5,544 nucleotides of DNA, taken from NCBI GenBank assembly GCA_902476665.1, contig CABSEO010000161.1:1-5544 (forward strand). The letters run 5' to 3'. Position 1 is the stretch's first letter; the number at the start of each line of letters is the position of its first letter. The DNA is from an uncultured Emergencia sp. (GTDB lineage: Bacteria > Bacillota > Clostridia > Peptostreptococcales > Anaerovoracaceae). The notes under the pieces were generated by a model, which was not told the origin of the DNA, did not search any database, and saw nothing but the letters and a program-made list of their open reading frames with translations. The position numbers and the translations under genes were made by a program. This document shows, in pieces, positions 1-5,315 of the stretch.

Positions 1-606
1 TGGAAAGACAGATGGAAGGAATATTTTAAACCCGCAAGGATTTCGGATTCCATTGTAGTCAAGCCGACCTGGGAAGAATACGCAAAGAAAGACGGAGAAC
101 TGGTGATTGAAATTGATCCGGGTATGGCTTTTGGTACAGGTACCCACGAAACTACGTCTCTGTGCGTAAAAATGCTGGAAAAGTATCAGAAGCAGAGTGA
201 CAAGGTGCTTGACGTGGGGTGCGGCAGCGGAATTTTGTCTATTGCGGCAGCACTTTTGGGTGCAGAGGATGTTCTGGGCATTGACATCGATCCTGTGGCA
301 GTGGAAGTGGCAGCTGAGAACATTGCTTTAAACGGGGTAGAAAAAACTGCAGGAGCACAGATAGGCGATCTGACAAAAGGAATTGATTACAAGGCAGATA
401 TTGTAGTGGCCAATCTGATGGCAGATCTGGTCATGATGCTGGCAGATGATGTGGCTGGACACATGAACAAAGACGGACTTTTTATTTCTTCCGGTATTCT
501 GGTGGAAAAGGAAGTGCAGGTGGCTGAATACCTGCGGTCTCGCGGATTCGGTATTCTGGAGATTAGAGAAGACGGTGGATGGTGCTGCATTGTGGCGAAT
601 CTGTAA
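1..606 (+). CDS. prmA: Ribosomal protein L11 methyltransferase PrmA, 3' part of gene (N-terminus outside window)
   Basis: PrmA is a cytoplasmic S-adenosylmethionine (SAM)-dependent enzyme that trimethylates ribosomal protein L11 at several amino groups. The reading frame is open from the first base, so 201 residues are present against about 310 in the full family; the N-terminal L11-binding domain is mostly missing. Visible motifs, numbered in this fragment: the family segment YFKPARI at 8-14; IDPGMAFGTGTHETT at 38-52, the PrmA signature that leads into the SAM fold; SAM motif I DVGCGSG at 71-77; the acidic GIDIDP strand that contacts the SAM ribose; and an ANLMADL segment at the place of the catalytic-loop N-[IL] motif. 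The end is TAA at 604-606. An internal GTG at 103 lies inside the conserved fold and is not the true start. The next gene starts about 45 bases downstream, and the order with rsmE and mtaB supports the call. In Firmicutes dnaJ usually lies upstream, which would be just outside this window. Confidence 0.97.
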   Translation, partial: WKDRWKEYFKPARISDSIVVKPTWEEYAKKDGELVIEIDPGMAFGTGTHETTSLCVKMLEKYQKQSDKVLDVGCGSGILSIAAALLGAEDVLGIDIDPVAVEVAAENIALNGVEKTAGAQIGDLTKGIDYKADIVVANLMADLVMMLADDVAGHMNKDGLFISSGILVEKEVQVAEYLRSRGFGILEIREDGGWCCIVANL

Positions 607-638
607 GAAGCTGCGTTATGAATATCAACTGGACGGAT

Positions 639-644
639 GAGGTG
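639..644 (+). promoter_or_regulatory. Ribosome binding site favouring the TTG start of the membrane protein
   Basis: GAGGTG matches six of the seven bases of the anti-Shine-Dalgarno complement GGAGGTG and lies 7 bases before TTG at 652. It overlaps the alternative ATG at 637-639, so it cannot serve that ATG. Only a weak purine patch, AAGAAG at 605-610, lies upstream of that ATG, at a distance too great to help. Confidence 0.6.
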
Positions 645-651
645 GAGTTAT

Positions 652-1248
652 TTGAAAAAGAGTTATGGCAAGCGAAAGAACGATATGGTGTTTATTCTGT
701 TTTCTCTGGTTCTGGGTCTTCTGATGGGATGGGTTTCAAAAGATCTGGAAAACGGCTCTGTTGTCGGTGCTATCGTTTCAAATCTGGGAATCTGGGTGTT
801 TGTGTCAGCGCTGCTGGCAGTTTACTCTCAGGATGGGTTTCGTGCGGCTCTTCATGTGTTCGTGTATCTCTGCGGAGTTATTTCCTCATATTTCACACAC
901 CAGTATCTGCTGGGAGGGACGGTAACGGGAAGAACTCTGATCTACTGGGTGATTTTTGCCGCCATAGGAGCACTGGTAGGATTTATCTGCCACAATGCCT
1001 GCCGGAAGGAGTGGTTGGGCGCAGCCTGTGCCGCAGTGCCGCTCTCTCTTCTTGCGGCAGAAGCTTATCCGATTTATACAGGGTGGCAGATGCCATTGTT
1101 TTTTGATGTACTGTGTGCTGTGATTCTGTATATGGTCATGGCAAGAGGCAAAGTGCAGAAACTGATGGTATTGCCGTTTGTAATTGTCTTTACCTTCGCA
1201 CTGGTATACTTTGATGTGCTTTCGCGGATTTTTGGAGGATGGATATGA
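652..1248 (+). CDS. Polytopic membrane protein of unknown function between prmA and rsmE
   Basis: This is an integral membrane protein of 198 residues with no recognised enzymatic motif. From the TTG start, the N-terminus MKKSYGKRKND is strongly basic, and six or seven hydrophobic segments follow at about 12-28, 38-58, 67-82, 94-113, 121-138, 147-163 and 169-190. The basic N-terminus predicts a cytoplasmic N-terminus. I chose TTG at 652 because GAGGTG at 639-644 sits 7 bases before it. The in-frame ATG at 637 would add five residues (MRWSY) but has no ribosome binding site at a useful distance, and an in-frame TGA at 619-621 blocks anything longer. The gene lies 45 bases after prmA, and its TGA overlaps the ATG of rsmE (ATGA), so it is very probably co-transcribed and translationally coupled. 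It may belong to a Firmicute DUF family of about 200-residue membrane proteins (DUF6518 is a guess from memory). Function cannot be assigned, and its role beside two methyltransferases is unknown. Confidence 0.85.
   Translation: MKKSYGKRKNDMVFILFSLVLGLLMGWVSKDLENGSVVGAIVSNLGIWVFVSALLAVYSQDGFRAALHVFVYLCGVISSYFTHQYLLGGTVTGRTLIYWVIFAAIGALVGFICHNACRKEWLGAACAAVPLSLLAAEAYPIYTGWQMPLFFDVLCAVILYMVMARGKVQKLMVLPFVIVFTFALVYFDVLSRIFGGWI
1234..1238 (+). promoter_or_regulatory. Ribosome binding site that decides the rsmE start
   Basis: GGAGG directly abuts the ATG at 1239, which rules that codon out in practice. It is 6 bases from the ATG at 1245, which is therefore the likely start. The site lies inside the last codons of the upstream membrane protein gene, as expected for translational coupling. 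Confidence 0.75.
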
Positions 1249-1979
1249 GAATTTTTACAGATGCTGGCAATGTGGAAGAAAAGCTGATTCGCATCACGGA
1301 TCAGGGTGACATCAGGCACATGATAAAGGTTATGCGTCTGCGGGAAGGAGACAGAGTAGATGTTTCTGATTCCTGTCAGTGGGAATACGAGACGGAAATT
1401 CTTTCTATAGATGCTGAGCAGGTGCTTCTTAGCATTCTGGATAAACAGAAGTTTGCCAGAGAGCCGCAGATTCAGGTGACTCTGTTTCAGGGCGTTCCCA
1501 AGGCGGGAAAGATGGAGACCATTGTACAGAAATGTGTAGAGCTGGGAGTTTACAGTATTGTGCCGGTATTTATGGATCGTACGGTGGTGGTGGAAAAAGG
1601 AAACTTCTCCAAGAAGCTGGAACGCTGGCAGAAGATTTCCGACGAAGCAGTGAAACAGTGCAAAAGAGGAATGATTCCGGAGATCGGACAGCAGATTCGG
1701 TTTTCAATGCTGCAGGAGCAGCTTTCCTCATTCGATCTGGTGCTGTTTCCCTATGAGAATGAGAGTAATCGGACTATGAAGGACTGTCTGCGGAATTTGA
1801 CAGAGAAACCTGAGTCCATAGCTGTTGTAATAGGACCGGAAGGCGGTTTTTCAGACAAGGAAGCGGCTTTTATGGATCAGTGGGGGGCTGTGAGAGTAAG
1901 TCTTGGAAAGACCATTCTCAGAACAGAAACGGCAGGAATGGCTGCGCTGTCGATGATTATGTACGAACTGGAACTGTAA
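1245..1979 (+). CDS. rsmE: 16S rRNA (uracil(1498)-N(3))-methyltransferase RsmE
   Basis: RsmE uses SAM to methylate N3 of U1498 (E. coli numbering) in 16S rRNA of the small ribosomal subunit, in the cytoplasm. The 244-residue length is typical of the family. An N-terminal PUA-like RNA-binding domain covers roughly residues 1-70, with the characteristic HMIKVMRLREGD near 25-36. The C-terminal SPOUT (trefoil-knot) methyltransferase domain follows, with KMETIVQKCVELGV at about 89-102, the SAM-binding knot motif VIGPEGGFSDKE at 195-206, and LGKTILRTETA at 220-230. I start at ATG 1245 (MRIFTD), set 6 bases after GGAGG; ATG 1239 would add only Met-Asp and has no spacing from the ribosome binding site. 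The start overlaps the stop of the membrane protein gene by four bases (ATGA). The gene was called yqeU in B. subtilis, where it likewise follows prmA. No key motif is missing. Confidence 0.97.
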   Translation: MRIFTDAGNVEEKLIRITDQGDIRHMIKVMRLREGDRVDVSDSCQWEYETEILSIDAEQVLLSILDKQKFAREPQIQVTLFQGVPKAGKMETIVQKCVELGVYSIVPVFMDRTVVVEKGNFSKKLERWQKISDEAVKQCKRGMIPEIGQQIRFSMLQEQLSSFDLVLFPYENESNRTMKDCLRNLTEKPESIAVVIGPEGGFSDKEAAFMDQWGAVRVSLGKTILRTETAGMAALSMIMYELEL

Positions 1980-2015
1980 ATAAACGCAATATTATAAAGA
2001 GAAGGAGGATACAAG

Positions 2016-3392
2016 ATGGATTTAACCTATTTGAAGGATGCCGCAGTAGGCATTCCTGAGGATCTGCAGCGCCTTAAATGGGCAGGAAAAGTATCGGAGT
2101 TTGAAAAATATGCCGAACTTCACTGCCAGAGGAAAGATCTGCCTGAGGCGGTAAAGCGGTGTATACAATTGGAGCTTCATAAACTGAAGGTAAACTGCAG
2201 TGCTTATACCCTGACAGAAGAAGAACTTATTGCAGAGATTGCAGAGGTGGCTCCGGGATTCACAAAAACAGATCTGGATAAAATAGCACTGGATCTGGAC
2301 TGGGCCTTTGTAGAGGGTGAGAAAAGATATTTTGAGAGCAGCAGGTCGGCTCTGCTGACATCCAATCCTATGCTCAGAAGCTGGCCGGGACTGAAAACAG
2401 AAATCTCTGACGGAGCCTGGGTTAGGAATATGACTGAAAAGATTCGGGAAAAAGGGTTTCTCGGCCTGGAAGGTGAGATAGAGAAAACCATTACTGTATC
2501 CGAAGATGCGGCAAATGGCAGCAGACTGAGGGTTGACATTCCTTATCCGTCGTTGAAGGGTACCATTATGAAATCTGCGGAATTTGTATCTGCAGATGGG
2601 GACTGCAGCATTGCGTTAGAAGATGCACCGGCAAGAACAGCGGTATTTTTCTCAGACGGTAATGAGCGGAGAAGCTTTACGCTTCGTTACCGCTTTTCCA
2701 CAGAGATAAACTATATGTCCTTTGAGGAACTGGTGGCCGCAGGAGCAGGCATGACAGCATATGCGGGTGAAGGCTTTACTGAGGAGGATCTGTCAGAAAG
2801 AAGTCCGGCCATTGTATTTTCTCCATTTATCAGAGCGCTTTCTGAAAAAATCGTAGGCGAAGAAACGAATAAAACAGTTATCGCCAAAAAGATTTACGAC
2901 TATATGCTGGAGAATTATCGCTATTCGTATGTGAAAGACTATGCTGCCATTGATCATGTGGGTGAATATTTCGCAGTCCGGGGAAGAGGAGACTGTGGAC
3001 TGCAGTCCCTTCTGTTCATCACGCTCTGCCGTTATAACGGGATTCCTGCAAGATGGGAGTCTGGGATTACAGTGGAAGACGGCGGAACCGGTATGCATGA
3101 CTGGGCAGCTGCCTATTTTGAGGGAGCAGGCTGGAGACCGGTGGACTGCTCCTTTGGAGGAGGTGCCATGGTCTATGATAACAGAGAGGCCGCGGATTTT
3201 TACTTTGGTAATATCGATCCATACAGAGTTGTTTTTAATACAAAGGTTATGGCGGAATTCCAACCTCCGAAACATCATTTCAGACTGGACCCGTATGATA
3301 GTCAGACCGGAGAAGCAGAACGAGAGGATAGGATGCTGACGAGAAGTGACTTCACAGGCCAGTCAAAGGTAATGTGGCTGAAAGAATACTAA
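2016..3392 (+). CDS. Transglutaminase-like superfamily protein, probably cytoplasmic
   Basis: This 458-residue protein contains a transglutaminase-like (papain-fold) domain with a complete catalytic triad. Cys327 lies in GRGDCGLQSLL, His361 in GMHDWAAAYFEG, and Asp377 in WRPVDCSFG, with the RYNGIPARW strand typical of this fold at about 339-347. In bacteria the superfamily is mostly peptidases or amide-bond hydrolases, with cross-linking enzymes rarer, so the reaction here is not determined. Residues 1-130 are charged and mostly helical by composition. Residues 150-270 look like a beta-rich domain ahead of the catalytic core. There is no signal peptide or membrane segment, so it probably acts in the cytoplasm. 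The start is secure: AAGGAGG at 2002-2008 is 7 bases before the ATG. The gene starts 36 bases after rsmE, so co-transcription is likely, although a weak TATTAT/TATAAA patch at 1990-1998 could hold a minor promoter. A hairpin follows the stop. The substrate is unknown. Confidence 0.9.
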   Translation: MDLTYLKDAAVGIPEDLQRLKWAGKVSEFEKYAELHCQRKDLPEAVKRCIQLELHKLKVNCSAYTLTEEELIAEIAEVAPGFTKTDLDKIALDLDWAFVEGEKRYFESSRSALLTSNPMLRSWPGLKTEISDGAWVRNMTEKIREKGFLGLEGEIEKTITVSEDAANGSRLRVDIPYPSLKGTIMKSAEFVSADGDCSIALEDAPARTAVFFSDGNERRSFTLRYRFSTEINYMSFEELVAAGAGMTAYAGEGFTEEDLSERSPAIVFSPFIRALSEKIVGEETNKTVIAKKIYDYMLENYRYSYVKDYAAIDHVGEYFAVRGRGDCGLQSLLFITLCRYNGIPARWESGITVEDGGTGMHDWAAAYFEGAGWRPVDCSFGGGAMVYDNREAADFYFGNIDPYRVVFNTKVMAEFQPPKHHFRLDPYDSQTGEAEREDRMLTRSDFTGQSKVMWLKEY

Positions 3393-3397
3393 GGAGC

Positions 3398-3430
3398 AAT
3401 GACGAGGCTGCAGGATGCGGCCTCGTTGTT
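3398..3430. terminator. Stem-loop between two convergent genes, probable bidirectional terminator
   Basis: A 14-base arm at 3398-3411 pairs with 3417-3430 around the five-base loop AGGAT. The core CGAGGC/GCCTCG is perfect, followed by a T-G wobble and two G-C pairs. The outer part includes two more wobbles and A-T pairs. It starts 5 bases after the stop of the transglutaminase-like gene and lies about 40 bases past the stop of the convergent peptidase/deacetylase gene, a position that suits termination from both sides. The U-tract is poor: CATTATGTGTG follows on the plus strand and GCTCCTT on the minus strand. It could therefore be an inefficient terminator or mainly protect the 3' ends of the transcripts. 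Confidence 0.5.
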
Positions 3431-3471
3431 CATTATGTGTGGGAATTATATCTGTGCCTTGTGGCGTCAAG

Positions 3472-5205
3472 TCACGACAGGCAGGAACTGATCTCTGACC
3501 CCGGCTTCCTGATGTTTCTTTTCAGCAGATACAAACTTTCCGTATCGCCTTTTTTTATTTCATTAATTCCTGAAGCACAACTCAGGGTTGCCTGAAAACC
3601 CAGTTTTTTCAGTAAAGAGCGGCTTTCCTTCGTATAAGCTCCGAATGGCCAGGTAAAAGTATTCGGCTCAACACCGACGGTCTCTTTGATTTGAGCCTGC
3701 ACAAGCTGCAGGTCATCTTTCAGAAGATTTTCGTAGGTTTCCCGGCTTTCGTCTGCCTTTTTACTGGCGCCCTTTCTGCCGTTTTTGATACCGTGAAGGT
3801 CATAGGTGTGGTTCTGGATTTCCCAGAGCCCGGTATTGGCCATTTCCTGAAGCTGACTCCAGGTGACAGCGCAGGAGGCTTCATTCTTGTATTTTGTCTG
3901 TGACATTTCCTCTGAAGCACTGCCGATAACTGAGACGACTGCTTTCATACCGTATTTTTTTAACAGCGGCGTAGCAAAGGTGTGATTGTTGAGAAAACCG
4001 TCGTCAAAGGTGAGAATGACAGGTTTTTGAGGAAGGGTGATATTACCTGTTTTATCATATACATAGTTGATCAGGTCTGTCATGGTAATGGCTGTATAGC
4101 CATGAGATTTCAGATACTCCAGATCTGATTCAAAGTCAGAGACGGTGATATAGTAATCGTTGACCATGCTCTGTTTATCCGTCAGACCATGGTACATGAG
4201 GATGGGCACTTCTACAGGGACTGAGTCTGATGCTGTCAGAGAATCTATAAAGGAAGGAGACTTGGCAGAAGCAGTTTCGGTGCTGTCCGGAGAAAGCTGA
4301 TCAGAGCGATGCTCTGACAGAAGTCTTATCAGGGAATAGGTATCAATCCAGATTTCAGATAGACATTCCTTTTGTGATTCGTCGAAAATAAGCTGCATGC
4401 CGAAGTGGAGATGAGGCACATTAATATTATTGACATTTTCTTTGATACTATATCCCGTTTGGCCCGAATAGCCGATGAGCCGTCCAGCCTCCACCTTGCT
4501 GCCGATTTTCAAATCTTTGGCGTATGGTGAATCCTTTCGGAGATGGGCATAGTAGTAATATCTCTGTCCGTCACCGGAGCGGATACCGATTCGCCAGCCG
4601 CCATACTGATTCCAGCCCAGAGCTTCCACTGTTCCGTCTTCCACTGCCATAACAGGAGTACCCGGAGAACAGAACATGTCATGACCCAGGTGTTTCCTGG
4701 CGAAGCCGTAACTGCGGCCGTTTCCGAAGTCATCACTTTCGGTGTACCAGTATCCTGCAGCTATGGGAGAATAGGCGGTCAGTCCATAAGTCCCATCCTT
4801 GCGGATACCAAGAAAGTTTCCGATAACAGCAGAGTAGGCTTTGTAATAATAATCGTAGACCCTGGAATCCTCTGTCAGATCGTTTATGGAACTGCCTGAA
4901 ATCCTTTTTTCTGCAAAACTGTCTAAATCACTCTTTTTGTAGCCAGAAAAGTCACCGCCGTTACGACATGCCAGAAAAGCCAGACTTTCTGTCCAGGGAA
5001 GATGAAGATCCTGGTCGAAAGTTTCAATATCCAGATTCATGGCATCCTTAAGGGCGTCGTAGGTTACATTAAAATCTACCCATTTGATATAGTCTTCTTC
5101 TCCGGTTTTCGCTGCTTTCGAAACAGGCAGCGGTACTGATTTTTCACAGACAGTGACAAAGACCAGAAGACCGAGAAGAAAAACAGAGAGAAATTTCTTT
5201 GCCAT
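3472..5205 (-). CDS. Exported M23 metallopeptidase / NodB-type polysaccharide deacetylase fusion protein
   Basis: This 577-residue cell-envelope protein has two enzyme domains. Residues 1-20 form a basic, then hydrophobic segment, a signal peptide or membrane anchor; VTVC at 17-20 is a poor lipobox because the residue before Cys is Val. Residues 40-150 (from YIKWVDFNV) form a helical region seen ahead of M23 domains in other Clostridia proteins, to my recollection. The M23/LytM domain covers about 165-275, with metal and catalytic motifs HLGHD (His172, Asp176), AHL (His221) and HLHFG (His265, His267); the family cleaves peptidoglycan cross-bridges or stems. A Ser/Thr-rich linker (about 300-330) leads to a NodB/CE4 domain (about 332-575): LMYHG, TFDDG (Asp401, Asp402), HTYDLH (His466, His471) and TWPFGAY (518-524). 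Both active sites look intact. The start ATG has AAAGGA on the minus strand (5219-5214), 8 bases upstream. The gene converges on the transglutaminase-like gene and diverges from mtaB. I infer a role in cell-wall or exopolysaccharide remodelling; the substrate is not shown by the sequence. Confidence 0.93.
   Translation of the reverse strand: MAKKFLSVFLLGLLVFVTVCEKSVPLPVSKAAKTGEEDYIKWVDFNVTYDALKDAMNLDIETFDQDLHLPWTESLAFLACRNGGDFSGYKKSDLDSFAEKRISGSSINDLTEDSRVYDYYYKAYSAVIGNFLGIRKDGTYGLTAYSPIAAGYWYTESDDFGNGRSYGFARKHLGHDMFCSPGTPVMAVEDGTVEALGWNQYGGWRIGIRSGDGQRYYYYAHLRKDSPYAKDLKIGSKVEAGRLIGYSGQTGYSIKENVNNINVPHLHFGMQLIFDESQKECLSEIWIDTYSLIRLLSEHRSDQLSPDSTETASAKSPSFIDSLTASDSVPVEVPILMYHGLTDKQSMVNDYYITVSDFESDLEYLKSHGYTAITMTDLINYVYDKTGNITLPQKPVILTFDDGFLNNHTFATPLLKKYGMKAVVSVIGSASEEMSQTKYKNEASCAVTWSQLQEMANTGLWEIQNHTYDLHGIKNGRKGASKKADESRETYENLLKDDLQLVQAQIKETVGVEPNTFTWPFGAYTKESRSLLKKLGFQATLSCASGINEIKKGDTESLYLLKRNIRKPGSEISSCLS
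4297..4320. repeat. Small perfect inverted repeat inside the interdomain linker coding region
   Basis: TCAGAGC at 4301-4307 and GCTCTGA at 4311-4317 are exact inverted copies with a three-base loop. CTG (4297-4299) and CAG (4318-4320) extend the stem past one bulged A. It falls in codons for residues near 296-303 of the peptidase/deacetylase protein, at the start of the linker between its two domains. It may be chance. Confidence 0.35.
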
Positions 5206-5254
5206 AGTTTGTTTCCTTTCAAGACAGTATATCGGAATCTCTCGAAGATTATTC

Positions 5255-5283
5255 TTGAAGAAAAGCGGAAAAGGTTGTACTAT
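5255..5283 (+). promoter_or_regulatory. Probable sigma-A promoter of mtaB
   Basis: TTGAAG at 5255-5260 (4 of 6 against TTGACA) and TACTAT at 5278-5283 (5 of 6 against TATAAT) are separated by 17 bases, the optimal spacing. Transcription would start near 5290, leaving a leader of about 26 bases that carries the AAAGGA ribosome binding site at 5305-5310. The site would make mtaB independent of the upstream prmA-rsmE operon, as it must be if the minus-strand gene separates them. Confidence 0.6.
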
Positions 5284-5315
5284 TTATGTATATGAATGGG
5301 ATAGAAAGGAATTTT

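Noticed and set aside
579..1106. Open frame of about 175 codons overlapping the membrane protein gene, including an ATG at 618
   Set aside because: Its translation is rich in Ser, Cys, Arg and Gly with no domain, and it overlaps a frame with clear membrane segments and proper coupling to rsmE. It is a shadow frame.
2793..3278. Minus-strand open frame of about 160 codons inside the transglutaminase-like gene
   Set aside because: It lies opposite the catalytic core of a well-supported gene, has no suitable ribosome binding site that I can see, and shows no motif.
3455..3483. Second inverted repeat TGCCT ... AGGCA across the stop of the minus-strand gene
   Set aside because: It has only five outer pairs and a large, mostly unpaired interior, weaker than the adjacent hairpin at 3398-3430.
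4543..4899. Plus-strand open frame of about 118 codons opposite the M23 domain
   Set aside because: It is antisense to conserved catalytic codons and has no ribosome binding site or recognisable domain.
5145..5205. Possible lipoprotein signal in the peptidase/deacetylase protein (VTVC, Cys20)
   Set aside because: The residue before Cys is Val, not Gly, Ala or Ser, so the lipobox is poor. I call it a signal peptide or membrane anchor only.
5236..5250. AATCT-ctcga-AGATT dyad upstream of the mtaB promoter as a possible operator
   Set aside because: Five-base arms in AT-rich DNA are expected by chance, and it matches no operator I know.
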